NCBI GenBank assembly: GCA_040255675.1
Contig: JBDZVM010000053.1
Coordinates: forward strand, 1-23,129
DNA from: JBDZVM01 sp040255675
Lineage (GTDB): Bacteria > Actinomycetota > Actinomycetes > Acidothermales > Acidothermaceae
DNA length: 23,129 nucleotides
Direction: 5' to 3'
The notes under the pieces were generated by a model that did no database searches, was not told the origin of the DNA, and saw only the letters and a program-made list of their open reading frames with translations. Shown here piece by piece: positions 15,853 through 23,129 of the stretch. Positions within the stretch are counted from its first letter, which is position 1. Each line of letters begins with the position of its first letter. The position numbers and the translations under genes are program-made.

Positions 15853-16698
15853 TCAATCCGTTTTTCCGACCCGGGCGGCGGCTACTGCGGTCCCGGTTAG
15901 CCACGCGGGTGTGGGTTCGTAGGCGAGCGTGTCGAATCCCGTCCCCGCGGCGCCCGCGGCGATAATCCAGGCTCGGATCTCGTCAGCCCCGTTACCCGCC
16001 ACGTCGATCTCGTCCTGCCGGTAAGCGACGAGCTCTGTTGGGTCGTCAGATTGCATACGGCGCAGGAAATCGCGGTCGAACGCCTCGTTAATCCTGCCGG
16101 CTTCGCGCATACCAACCCAATGCGAAAGGCCGCCCGTACCCAGGACGACGACCCGCGAGCTGTCCCGCTGGGCCTCGACGGCCGCGCGGATCATTCGGCC
16201 GAACGCAAGGCAACGCCGGACCGTGGGCCCCGGATGATTCACCCCGTTGACGATTATCGGAACTAGTGGTAGCCGGCCGCCTGGATCGAGAAGCTCCAAT
16301 GGCACACAGAAGTTTTCATCGAAATCCAGATCCCCCGACACCAGTGCGGGATCGAACTCTGACTCGATGGCGAACCGGTACAGGTGTTCGCCTAGTGCCG
16401 CCGCCCCGGGGTAGCGGCGTTGGGTGATGTTGAGGAATTCTCCCATCTCGGGCGTCACCGGTCCGAGATAATCCGGCGCCGTCCCGATGGCGAAGGCTGG
16501 CAAATTCGCGAGGGAGAAGTTGGTGAAGTGCTCGACCGACACGGCGACCACAGCGTCCGGCTCCAGTGCGACAAGGCGCTGCCGCACGTCGTGGAACGCG
16601 GCCATGACCCTCTCGCGCTGCGCGGCATCCGTCCGCTCGGGGAATCCGGTCAAGCCCGGCGAGTGAGCGGTAGCGAAAACTCCGACGATTTGGCCCAT
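15853..16698 (-). CDS. Class III extradiol dioxygenase, LigB-type catalytic subunit
   Basis: A 281-residue Fe(II) ring-cleavage enzyme related to protocatechuate 4,5-dioxygenase beta (LigB). The iron ligands of LigB are all in register: His12 (TAHSPG), His57 (VEHF) and Glu240 (ADEIRAW), with catalytic His193 in GTGGLSHW. It would open a catechol-type ring by meta (extradiol) cleavage. ATG 16698 shares one base with the TAA of the LigA gene (TAATG), a coupling expected of obligate partners. Family precedents with separate small and large subunits include LigAB and the carbazole-pathway enzyme CarBaBb; which substrate applies here is not visible. Confidence 0.9.
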   Translation of the reverse strand: MGQIVGVFATAHSPGLTGFPERTDAAQRERVMAAFHDVRQRLVALEPDAVVAVSVEHFTNFSLANLPAFAIGTAPDYLGPVTPEMGEFLNITQRRYPGAAALGEHLYRFAIESEFDPALVSGDLDFDENFCVPLELLDPGGRLPLVPIIVNGVNHPGPTVRRCLAFGRMIRAAVEAQRDSSRVVVLGTGGLSHWVGMREAGRINEAFDRDFLRRMQSDDPTELVAYRQDEIDVAGNGADEIRAWIIAAGAAGTGFDTLAYEPTPAWLTGTAVAAARVGKTD

Positions 16699-16946
16699 TA
16701 ACGCTCGCCCCTAATGCGCTCGTAGTACTCCTGACGCGGCACGCCAAGCTGCAGCGCGCAGAAATACAGCAAGTACGGATTAACTCCCGCTTCGTACAAG
16801 CGGCCCAGATCCAACGTGCGCATCGCGTCGCGTTCGTCACCAGTGATGCCGTAGTCGTCAACCACCGCATCGGGGTCGTCGTGAAATCGCTGAGCCAACA
16901 TCGGATTGCGACGGATATCCCAGAGCAACTTCTGCACGGTGTACAC
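16698..16946 (-). CDS. Class III extradiol dioxygenase, LigA-type small subunit
   Basis: An 82-residue alpha-helical protein matching the LigA superfamily: LWDIRRNPMLAQRFHDDPDAV, then LTxxE-like ITGDERDAMRTLDLGRLYEAGVNPYLLYFCALQLG. In LigAB enzymes this subunit forms a lid over the active site of the catalytic subunit. It is followed directly by the LigB gene (TAATG overlap). GTG 16946 has GAGG 8 bases upstream, overlapping the end of the alpha/beta hydrolase gene. Length is shorter than the roughly 120-140 residues of LigA itself and nearer the small CarBa-like forms. Confidence 0.88.
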   Translation of the reverse strand: MYTVQKLLWDIRRNPMLAQRFHDDPDAVVDDYGITGDERDAMRTLDLGRLYEAGVNPYLLYFCALQLGVPRQEYYERIRGER

Positions 16947-16956
16947 GTCAATCGCC

Positions 16957-18075
16957 TCAGATCTTGTCGCTGAACCAATCGGCCAACTTCGCTACCGCGT
17001 AGGCCAAATAGTCGTAACTGCAGTGCAAAGACCCAGCCCCGTCGTACACCTCGAACGTGACGTCTTTGACGGTCAGCGCGTTCACGAAGCGCTGCGCGCC
17101 CTTGATATCCATGACGATGTCGCGCGTACCGTGTAGCACGTACACCGGGACATTAATCTTGTCCGCCACGCCGTCGAGCGTGAACGCCGCTAGCTTTTCG
17201 CGGGCCTCCGCGTCGTCCGCCGACCCAGACAACCACTGCAGCTGCTTTTGCAGCGGCGGGTAGTACTCGTAGAAGTCGGTAAGAATGCTCCAGGTTCCGC
17301 ACCACGCGGCGAGCGCCTTGACGCGCGGTTCGAACGCGGCTGCACGTGGCGCGTAGTACCCGCCGAAGCTCACGCCGGACAACCCGATCCGATCGGCGTC
17401 CACGTCGGCCCGCTCGGTGATGTGATCGAGCACCGCCGCGACCGGCTTCTCGTAGTCCGGTCGACTGTAAATTTTCTTGAACCGCAGTGAGCTTCCACGG
17501 CCGGGGGTGTCGACGACCACGAGGTTCATGCCACGCTCAGGAAACTCGCTCCCGCCTAGGAAAATCAGCTCCTCCGCCCACGAATCCGCGCCTCCGAGGA
17601 ACAGCACAGTCGGCCGCCGTTTCCCAGAACCGTCCGGGCGCATGATGTACCCGTCCATCACGTTTCCCTCGAACGGCACGTGGATCCGCTCGAAAACGCC
17701 CTCAGTGAGGTCTGCCGCGTCCTGGAAGTTCTTGGTTCCGGCGCGATATGCCTCGTCACGGCGCGCGTCGGACGGATCGAGGAAGAATTCTGAGTGCCGC
17801 CAGTAGCTGAAGGACCGAAACAGCGCCTTCCTTCCAGTCGCGATATGCCCGGCGGCGAGCTCCGCCCGGCCCCACTCCTCCGTCTCGCGAGCGGTGCGGC
17901 TCCACTCCTTCTGCCACACCTCCTCGTCGTCCGTGTCGCCGATTCGGGCCGCGGTCCGCGCGCACTCGAACAGATCGGCGCCGCCAACCGCCACCTCGGA
18001 CAGCAGCCGCATGGTCTGAATCGACCAGTCCTCGTTCTGCGGGAACAACTGGATCAAGTCCAGCGCTTCGGTCAC
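16957..18075 (-). CDS. Alpha/beta hydrolase, DHPON-hydrolase/FrsA-like (possible C-C bond hydrolase)
   Basis: A 372-residue alpha/beta hydrolase with a helical N-terminal domain of about 150 residues before the catalytic core. Likely triad: Ser236 in GVSFGG, Asp319 in HGTRD and His351 in GSLHCSYDY. This layout and the GGADSW, DTPGRG and ADRIGLSG segments resemble 2,6-dihydroxypseudooxynicotine hydrolase of the nicotine pathway, a C-C bond hydrolase, and more distantly FrsA-type proteins. In this operon a C-C hydrolase could act on a meta-cleavage or acyl intermediate; plain esterase activity is the alternative. Start GTG 18075 chosen for GGAGG 4 bases upstream; 18198 would add 41 non-conserved-looking residues. 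First gene of the eight-gene operon and divergent from the SDR gene at 18234. Confidence 0.82.
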   Translation of the reverse strand: MTEALDLIQLFPQNEDWSIQTMRLLSEVAVGGADLFECARTAARIGDTDDEEVWQKEWSRTARETEEWGRAELAAGHIATGRKALFRSFSYWRHSEFFLDPSDARRDEAYRAGTKNFQDAADLTEGVFERIHVPFEGNVMDGYIMRPDGSGKRRPTVLFLGGADSWAEELIFLGGSEFPERGMNLVVVDTPGRGSSLRFKKIYSRPDYEKPVAAVLDHITERADVDADRIGLSGVSFGGYYAPRAAAFEPRVKALAAWCGTWSILTDFYEYYPPLQKQLQWLSGSADDAEAREKLAAFTLDGVADKINVPVYVLHGTRDIVMDIKGAQRFVNALTVKDVTFEVYDGAGSLHCSYDYLAYAVAKLADWFSDKI

Positions 18076-18079
18076 GACT

Positions 18080-18084
18080 CCTCC
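18080..18084 (-). promoter_or_regulatory. Ribosome binding site fixing the alpha/beta hydrolase start
   Basis: GGAGG on the minus strand, 4 bases before GTG 18075; no comparable site precedes the longer start at 18198. Confidence 0.6.
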
Positions 18085-18139
18085 ACTCGACGGCGGCCCT
18101 GTGCCACTCGAACTTATGAGGAACAGCCGGGCTCGACAG

Positions 18140-18156
18140 TTACCCGATCGGGCTAA
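18140..18156. promoter_or_regulatory. Palindromic candidate operator in the divergent 18076-18233 region
   Basis: CCCGATCGGG (18143-18152) is a perfect 10-base palindrome, flanked by TTA on the left and, after one extra C, TAA on the right. It lies about 65-80 bp from both divergent start codons, where a regulator shared by the eight-gene operon and the SDR gene would bind. Perfect 10-base palindromes do arise by chance in GC-rich DNA, so position is the main argument. Confidence 0.4.
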
Positions 18157-18233
18157 ATCCGCGCTTGGAAACGATCGCCTGGCGACATGCCATGCCACCC
18201 TGTGGGCCTGTGCGGCACATGGAGGACCGAGGG

Positions 18234-19022
18234 TTGAACACGAATCCCACTACCCGGCCATTCGCCGGTACGCGGGCAGTTGTGACCGGCGCTGCCGGTG
18301 GGATCGGGTCGGCGGTCACACGCGCCTTGGCGCGCCACGGCGCGCTGGTGTTCGCGGTGGATACCGCGTACGCGTCGGCCGCGGCAGGCGCGGGCGAAGC
18401 CTCCCCCGCGACGACCGCGAACTCCCCAGCACGACCGCGGGTTCATAACCTGCCATGCGACGTGACGGATCCGGCCGCCGTCCGAGAGGGGATGCGCGTC
18501 GCGGCTGGCGACACAGATGTGCTGGACGTCCTCGTACTGGCGGCCGGCCGTTTTCCGAACCGACCGCTGGAGCAGTGGGATCTCGACCAGTTCGAGGACT
18601 TGTGGCGGCTCAACGTCGGCGGGGTGTTCACGGCGGTGCAGGCCGCGCTGCCGTACCTGCGCCGGTCAGACGCCGGCCGCGTAGTCGTGATCTCGTCCTC
18701 GGCCGTGCACCAGGCGGTTCCCGGCTTCGCACCCTACGCGGCGACCAAAGCCGCGCTGATCGGTTTTGCCCGCGCCATGGCGGCGGAATTGTCCAACGAC
18801 GGCGTCACGGTCAATGCGGTCACACCAGGGCTCACGGCGACACATGCCGCGCTGTCCGGCGATGTCGCGCCGTTCTTCGACGCCGTCGTCGCCAGCCAAT
18901 TGATCAAGCGGCCTCTCACGGCCGACGACCTCGTCGACGGCGTGCTGTATCTGTGCTCGCCGGCGGCAGCGATGGTGACGGGTCAGGTGCTGAACATCGA
19001 CGGAGGAGCCGTCACGTATTGA
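18234..19022 (+). CDS. Short-chain dehydrogenase/reductase
   Basis: A 262-residue classical SDR: cofactor motif TGAAGGIG (18-25), LNVGGVF, catalytic Ser in VVISSSAVH, Tyr168 and Lys172 (YAATK), and the C-terminal GQVLNIDGGAVTY typical of 3-oxoacyl-ACP-reductase-like SDRs. The substrate cannot be told from sequence; it may oxidise an alcohol or diol intermediate of the neighbouring pathway or of whatever the ABC transporter brings in. Start TTG 18234 is preferred because GGAGG lies 8 bases upstream (18221-18225); ATG 18219 overlaps that site, and ATG 18165 would add 23 unlikely residues. Divergent from the catabolic operon; the transporter begins 194 bp downstream. Confidence 0.85.
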   Translation: MNTNPTTRPFAGTRAVVTGAAGGIGSAVTRALARHGALVFAVDTAYASAAAGAGEASPATTANSPARPRVHNLPCDVTDPAAVREGMRVAAGDTDVLDVLVLAAGRFPNRPLEQWDLDQFEDLWRLNVGGVFTAVQAALPYLRRSDAGRVVVISSSAVHQAVPGFAPYAATKAALIGFARAMAAELSNDGVTVNAVTPGLTATHAALSGDVAPFFDAVVASQLIKRPLTADDLVDGVLYLCSPAAAMVTGQVLNIDGGAVTY

Positions 19023-19108
19023 CCGCCGCGGACCGCACACACCCGCGACCGATATTCCTCGATCGGGTGACAACGGACCGAATGGCTTGTCAATAACCTG
19101 CGGGAAAT

Positions 19109-19130
19109 GGTCCATCGGACCTGGGTTTTT
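19109..19130 (+). terminator. Possible weak terminator or operator hairpin before the ABC operon
   Basis: GGTCC-ATC-GGACC (19109-19121) forms a 5-bp stem with a 3-base loop, followed four bases later by TTTTT (19126-19130). It could end SDR transcription or act as an operator for the transporter operon. The stem is short and the T run is offset, so this is tentative. The rest of the 19023-19216 gap also holds the inverted repeat CCGAT-N8-ATCGG at 19049-19066. Confidence 0.3.
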
Positions 19131-19216
19131 CAGTCGGGACAGCAGTCTCGCCCGACGCTGATCGGCGTGCCCGCCCGCGGCGCGCGACCACCGCGACAAC
19201 GACAGGATGGGACACG

Positions 19217-20362
19217 ATGAGGGCAATTCGGTTGGCAGCGCCGGTCGCCGCATTAGCCAGTGTGGCTGTGGTGCTCACCGCATGCAGTTCGTCCACAGGC
19301 AGTTCGCCCAACGCAGGCAAGAGCGGCCCGGCGACGTCAGCCACCACAGTCGCAAGTAGTGCGGGCACGCCCGACGCTGGATCAGCGACGCCGTCCGGCA
19401 AACAAATCACGATCGGCTGGGCCGACCCGCAAGCCAAGCAGCCGATCTTCACTGCCTTCACGCAAGCGCTCAACGCGGCGGCCGCACGATCGAACGTAAA
19501 AATCATCACGCTGGACGGGCAGGCCAATCCGTCGCAACAGGTGTCCGACATCCAGACCTTCATCACCAAGAAGGTCGACGCGATCCTCGTGTTTCCACTT
19601 GTGCCTGAGGCAGAGAACACGATTTTGAACAAGGCCCGGCAAGCCGGCATAAAGATCATCGGGTTGAACGCGATCATGCCGAGCGCGTACAAGCAGACGC
19701 CTGACGTTGCCGCGCCGTACGACGCGAACCTCGACTGGGGTTACGTCGACGGACCGTACGCGGAGGGGAAGTTCGTGGCCGAGCAACTGGGCGGCAAGGG
19801 GAACGTGCTGGGCATCAAGATTCCCGTGCCCGTCCCGTCGTTGGATGCCATGTTGTCGGCTTACCAGAATTCCGTAACCGACGGGAACCCGGGAATCAAG
19901 TGGCTGACAATCCTGCCGGACAAGACCGACGACCTCGCAGGTGCTCGGGCATCGATGGCTGACGCGATCACCCGCTACCACGGCGACATCCAGGCAGTGC
20001 TCGCGTACACCGACATCTCCGCGATCGGTGCCGCGCAGGCGCTCGAGGCGGCCGGCGTCAAGAACGTCGTCATCGTCGGGCAGCAAGGCAACCCGACCGG
20101 CGTCGCGGCGCTCAAGAGCGGCCAGATCCAGGCGGACATCGACACTCAGCCGAACACCGCGGCGCTTTGGGCACTGAAGATGGTCACGGACGTCGTCAAC
20201 GGGAACTCCTACCCGAAGTTCGCGCGGCTGCCGATCAGGCTGCTCACGAAGGACAACGTCGACACGTGGGTGCCGTGGTCGCAGGGGCTCGATGACATCA
20301 AGAGCGGCAAAACCTCGCTTGACGTCACGTTGAGCGACCAGGTTACGGTCGGCACGAACTGA
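19217..20362 (+). CDS. ABC transporter substrate-binding lipoprotein (RbsB/CUT2-like)
   Basis: A 381-residue periplasmic-binding-protein type 1 family member. A lipoprotein signal with lipobox LTAC (Cys23) anchors it outside the membrane, followed by a Ser/Thr/Gly-rich linker to about residue 60. The core contains QPIFTAFTQALNAAA, SQQVSDIQTFITKKVDAILVFP and a C-terminal AVLAYTDISAIGAAQALEAAG, as in ribose/galactose-type binding proteins. It would deliver ligand to the ATPase/permease encoded next (19-bp gap to the ATPase). Substrate unknown: CUT2 systems mostly carry sugars or sugar-like molecules. ATG 19217. Confidence 0.9.
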   Translation: MRAIRLAAPVAALASVAVVLTACSSSTGSSPNAGKSGPATSATTVASSAGTPDAGSATPSGKQITIGWADPQAKQPIFTAFTQALNAAAARSNVKIITLDGQANPSQQVSDIQTFITKKVDAILVFPLVPEAENTILNKARQAGIKIIGLNAIMPSAYKQTPDVAAPYDANLDWGYVDGPYAEGKFVAEQLGGKGNVLGIKIPVPVPSLDAMLSAYQNSVTDGNPGIKWLTILPDKTDDLAGARASMADAITRYHGDIQAVLAYTDISAIGAAQALEAAGVKNVVIVGQQGNPTGVAALKSGQIQADIDTQPNTAALWALKMVTDVVNGNSYPKFARLPIRLLTKDNVDTWVPWSQGLDDIKSGKTSLDVTLSDQVTVGTN

Positions 20363-20381
20363 GCCAGGCGTCGAGCACATC

Positions 20382-21968
20382 ATGGGCCAACCGGAACTTC
20401 CCGCCGCCGACGGCGACAGCGTCTTGGCCGTCCGAGCGCTAGCGAAGACGTACGGGGCGACCCAAGCACTGCGCGGCGTGTCGTTCGACCTCCGACCGGG
20501 CCGTGTCTACGGCCTGGTCGGAGTGAACGGCTCCGGAAAATCCACCCTCATGAAAATCATCGCCGGTGCGGAGCGGCCCACCACCGGCGAGATGACTCTG
20601 GACGGCGCTCGCTACCGGCCACGTGGCGTGTTGCACGCTAGTCGACTCGGTATCGGCTTGGTCCCTCAGGAACTTCCGCTCGTCAGAGGGGTAAGTGTCG
20701 CCGACAACGTTCTGATCGGACAGTGGCCGGCCCGATTCGGCGTGCTGCGGGCCGGGACACAGCGACACACGGCGGCCCGCGCGCTGGCCGAGATCGGCGT
20801 CGGTATCGACGTCATGGCCCGCGCTGGCGACCTCAATCTCGCCGAGCAGCAATTGGTGGTCATCGCTCGAACTTTGACCTGCCGGCCGCGCATCGTGCTG
20901 CTCGACGAGCCGACCAGTGCGTTGTCCGGGGCGGATGTCTCACGACTGCTGCGGATCGTGCGCGGCATGGCGGCACAGGGGCGCACCGTGATGCTTGTAT
21001 CGCAACGGCTGGACGACGTGTTCAATGTGTGCGATCACGTAATGATCCTGCGCAACGGCACGCTCATCGAGTCGCAGGACGCCGATCACCTCGACATCGA
21101 TCGAGTGATCGACACGATGCTCAACGGACCCAGGGACGAGACCGACAAAAGTGCGACGGTGCGCGGGAGCGTGCCGATCGCCGCGCCCGCGAAGCCAGCG
21201 CGTTGGCAAGAAGGCGCGTCGGACGGTGGCTCAATCGCGCTCGAAGTAAGGGGCTTCGTGGTGCCGGGTCGGACGTCGCCGCTGAACCTGCGAATCGCGC
21301 AGGGCGAGATCGTGGGGTTGGCCGGACTGCCCGGCTCGGGCAATTCCGAATTCCTTCGCGGTCTGTTCGGGATCCTGCCAAGCGCCGCCGACGAGATCCG
21401 GCTTTTCGACCGGCCATACCGGGCCAAGAACATAGTCTGCGCCATCCGATCCGGAATCGCCTACGTCACCGGTGATCGGCAAACCGAGGGACTGATCCCG
21501 GATGCCAGTGTCGCCACGAACATCGCGGCCGTACGCAACCGCTCGGCGCGAGGCGGTCCGCGCTCCCTCGCCCGTTCGCTGAAAGCGGCGCTGCGGCAAA
21601 TCGTCGAGCTGCGGATTCGCCCAGGCGACCCGGACGTCGCGGCTCGCGCGCTGTCCGGAGGAAACCAGCAGAAGGCGGTATTCGGACGTTGGTCGCTGGC
21701 TCGCCCCCGGCTGTGGCTGTTGGACGACGCGACCCGCGGCGTCGACATCGGAGCTCGGCGTCAAATTCACGACGTGCTCCGCCGGGCGATACGCGACGGT
21801 GGCGCGGCCGCGGTCGTCTCCTCCGACGTCTTGGAATTGTTCGAAGTGTGCGATCGAATCGTGGTCTTCCGCCTCGGCGCAGTCGTCGAACGGGTCGCGG
21901 TGCGCGACTCGACCCCGGCCGAAATCGAGGCCCTGGCCACCGGAGCATTGGCGGAGGCCACCTCATGA
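20382..21968 (+). CDS. CUT2-family ABC transporter ATPase (two fused nucleotide-binding domains)
   Basis: A 528-residue RbsA/MglA-like protein with two ABC domains. Domain 1 has Walker A GVNGSGKS (47-54), Walker B LLDEPTS (Asp175, Glu176) and an atypical signature LNLAEQQ. Domain 2 has a degenerate Walker A GLPGSGNSE (315-323, Lys missing), signature LSGGNQQ (424-430) and LLDDATRGVDIGAR. One active and one degenerate site is normal in this family. It powers import together with the permease, whose ATG overlaps its stop (ATGA at 21965). ATG 20382. Confidence 0.93.
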   Translation: MGQPELPAADGDSVLAVRALAKTYGATQALRGVSFDLRPGRVYGLVGVNGSGKSTLMKIIAGAERPTTGEMTLDGARYRPRGVLHASRLGIGLVPQELPLVRGVSVADNVLIGQWPARFGVLRAGTQRHTAARALAEIGVGIDVMARAGDLNLAEQQLVVIARTLTCRPRIVLLDEPTSALSGADVSRLLRIVRGMAAQGRTVMLVSQRLDDVFNVCDHVMILRNGTLIESQDADHLDIDRVIDTMLNGPRDETDKSATVRGSVPIAAPAKPARWQEGASDGGSIALEVRGFVVPGRTSPLNLRIAQGEIVGLAGLPGSGNSEFLRGLFGILPSAADEIRLFDRPYRAKNIVCAIRSGIAYVTGDRQTEGLIPDASVATNIAAVRNRSARGGPRSLARSLKAALRQIVELRIRPGDPDVAARALSGGNQQKAVFGRWSLARPRLWLLDDATRGVDIGARRQIHDVLRRAIRDGGAAAVVSSDVLELFEVCDRIVVFRLGAVVERVAVRDSTPAEIEALATGALAEATS

Positions 21969-23125
21969 CCGAATCGCCTGTCACGGGCACGCACGGCGGC
22001 CGGTCGCCGGACATCGTGGACCCCATATCCCACGCCGTCGGCGTCACGCCGGGCTTCACCGTCCGCCGCGCCAACCCAGGGCGGCGGGCGGTGCGGGGCA
22101 TGCGCGACTACTTCGGTGCGCTGGCCGCGCTCATCATCCTGGTGATCATCCTCGTCACGACCCAGGACACGTTCACCGACGTGTCGAACGTGCAGAACTT
22201 GCTCCAGACCAACGCGCCGCTGTTCCTCGTATCGGTCGGGATGACCTTCACGATCATCTCCGGCGGCTTCGACCTGTCGGTCGGCTCGATGATGGCGGTA
22301 TCCGAGGAGCTATTGCTGTTGTTCATCAACGGCGCTCATATGAATCCGGGGTTGGCGGTCGTGGTAACCGTCTTGTGCTGCGGCGCCATCGGAGCCCTGA
22401 TCAACGGCGTGGCAATCGGCGTGTTCAAGTTGAACTTCTTCGTCGCCACGCTCGGGACGATGATCCTCTTGCAGGGCGTCGTCCTGGTCGCGTCCAACGG
22501 AACCACCAAGGTCATCAACTCGACGTGGCTGGGATCGTTGGGCAACCACACGATCGGGATTGTGCCGATCCCGGTGCTCATCTGCGCCGGCGTGCTCATC
22601 GTGGCGTGGTTCCTGCTCTGGCTCACCGCATTCGGGCGCGCCGTGTACTGCGTCGGCGGCAACCCGCAGGCAGCTCGCCTGTCCGGCATCTCGATTCCGT
22701 GGACCATCATCGCCGTGTACGGCATCAGCGGGCTGTGCGGCGGCTTGGCGGGCGTCGTCGACGCGGGCCGTTTGACGTCGGCGACGCCGACCGCGGGCAG
22801 CACCCTGGCGCTGACCAGCGCGGCCGCGGTGCTGCTCGGAGGTACGGCTCTCGGCGGCGGTATCGGCAAGCTCGCGGGTACCACGATCGGCGTGCTGGTA
22901 CTGGCCGTGCTGGGCAACGGCGTGAACTTGCTCGGGATCAGCGCGTACTGGCAGGACGTCGTCACCGGTGCCGTGCTGCTGATCGCGATCCTGCTTGACC
23001 AGGCCAACAAGTCAGGCGTGCTTGCGATATTCCGGCAGTACGGCCGCCTGGGAGCCCCGTCGGCCGGCCCACGGACGCCGGACGACGTCGGCCCCGACGG
23101 CGAGCGCTCGACTGCCCGCGCATGA
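21965..23125 (+). CDS. CUT2-family ABC transporter permease (RbsC-like)
   Basis: A 386-residue integral membrane protein with a cytoplasmic N-terminus of about 50 residues, then several hydrophobic segments beginning ALAALIILVIILV. Family motifs: TIISGGFDLSVGSMMA, FFVATLGTMILLQG, GRAVYCVGGNPQAARLSGI and VLLGGTALGGGIGKLAGTTIGVLVLAVLGNGVNLLG. It would homodimerise with the two-domain ATPase. ATG 21965 overlaps the ATPase stop by 4 bases; the longer in-frame extension from 21689 runs inside the ATPase gene and is not used. The C-terminus (RTPDDVGPDGERSTARA) is hydrophilic. Confidence 0.93.
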   Translation: MTESPVTGTHGGRSPDIVDPISHAVGVTPGFTVRRANPGRRAVRGMRDYFGALAALIILVIILVTTQDTFTDVSNVQNLLQTNAPLFLVSVGMTFTIISGGFDLSVGSMMAVSEELLLLFINGAHMNPGLAVVVTVLCCGAIGALINGVAIGVFKLNFFVATLGTMILLQGVVLVASNGTTKVINSTWLGSLGNHTIGIVPIPVLICAGVLIVAWFLLWLTAFGRAVYCVGGNPQAARLSGISIPWTIIAVYGISGLCGGLAGVVDAGRLTSATPTAGSTLALTSAAAVLLGGTALGGGIGKLAGTTIGVLVLAVLGNGVNLLGISAYWQDVVTGAVLLIAILLDQANKSGVLAIFRQYGRLGAPSAGPRTPDDVGPDGERSTARA

Positions 23126-23129
23126 CCTT
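23122..23129 (+). other. Possible start of a further gene, cut by the window edge
   Basis: ATGA at 23122-23125 overlaps the permease stop in the same way as the ATPase/permease junction, so another operon member may begin with ATG 23122. Only 8 bases are visible; nothing can be said about its product. Confidence 0.3.

Noticed and set aside
17318..17335. GGTTCGAAC, resembling a tRNA T-loop
   Set aside because: It lies within the alpha/beta hydrolase coding frame (FEPRV segment), and no acceptor or anticodon stem can be drawn around it.
21799..22998. Plus-strand open frame of about 400 residues overlapping the ATPase end and the permease
   Set aside because: The product is an Arg/His/Gly-rich string in another frame of the permease gene, whose own frame gives a textbook RbsC-like membrane protein.

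Overview
The window is high-GC DNA with GTG/TTG starts, purine-rich Shine-Dalgarno sites, tight 4-bp gene overlaps and actinobacterial-style proteins (single-TM signal peptidase I, CUT2 sugar-type ABC operon, P450-type 3Fe-4S ferredoxin). I infer a soil or aquatic actinobacterium; the genus cannot be fixed from this stretch. No rRNA, tRNA, CRISPR array, insertion sequence or integrase was seen.

Region 1 (1-6750) looks like chromosomal signalling and housekeeping. It holds a single reading frame joining phosphomannose isomerase (ManA) to type I signal peptidase (LepB), an operon of a membrane-anchored matrixin-like metalloprotease followed 32 bp later by a two-TM GGDEF-EAL protein, and a divergent PAS-GAF-GGDEF cyclase. 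Motif reading suggests a division of labour: the PAS-GAF-GGDEF protein keeps all cyclase residues plus an inhibitory RxxD site, while the GGDEF-EAL protein has lost the cyclase metal Asp but keeps the EAL phosphodiesterase residues.

Region 2 (6856-18075) is a catabolic island of two minus-strand operons separated by a plus-strand GAF-PAS-LuxR regulator. The upstream operon (18075 down to 11919) encodes an alpha/beta hydrolase of the 2,6-dihydroxypseudooxynicotine hydrolase type, LigA- and LigB-type class III extradiol dioxygenase subunits, a NahE/PhdJ-type hydratase-aldolase, Rieske ring-hydroxylating dioxygenase alpha and beta subunits, an 85-residue protein of unknown function, and a BphB/HcaB-type cis-dihydrodiol dehydrogenase. 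The downstream operon (10610 down to 6856) encodes a cysteine-less carboxymuconolactone-decarboxylase-like protein, a DUF1185 (AA_synth) protein, an enamidase-like amidohydrolase, a 3Fe-4S ferredoxin and a ferredoxin reductase. Read together: the ferredoxin and reductase feed electrons to the Rieske oxygenase, the dehydrogenase rearomatises the diol, LigAB-like subunits open the ring, and the aldolase and/or C-C hydrolase split the product. The amidohydrolase hints that a lactam or cyclic enamide is opened, so an N-containing or bicyclic aromatic substrate is a reasonable guess, but the substrate is not identifiable from sequence.

Region 3 (18234-23125) runs on the plus strand: an SDR oxidoreductase, then a lipoprotein substrate-binding protein, a fused two-domain ATPase and one permease of the ribose/CUT2 ABC family. 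Its position next to the catabolic operon suggests uptake of the substrate or a glycoside of it. A further gene may begin at 23122, at the very end of the window.
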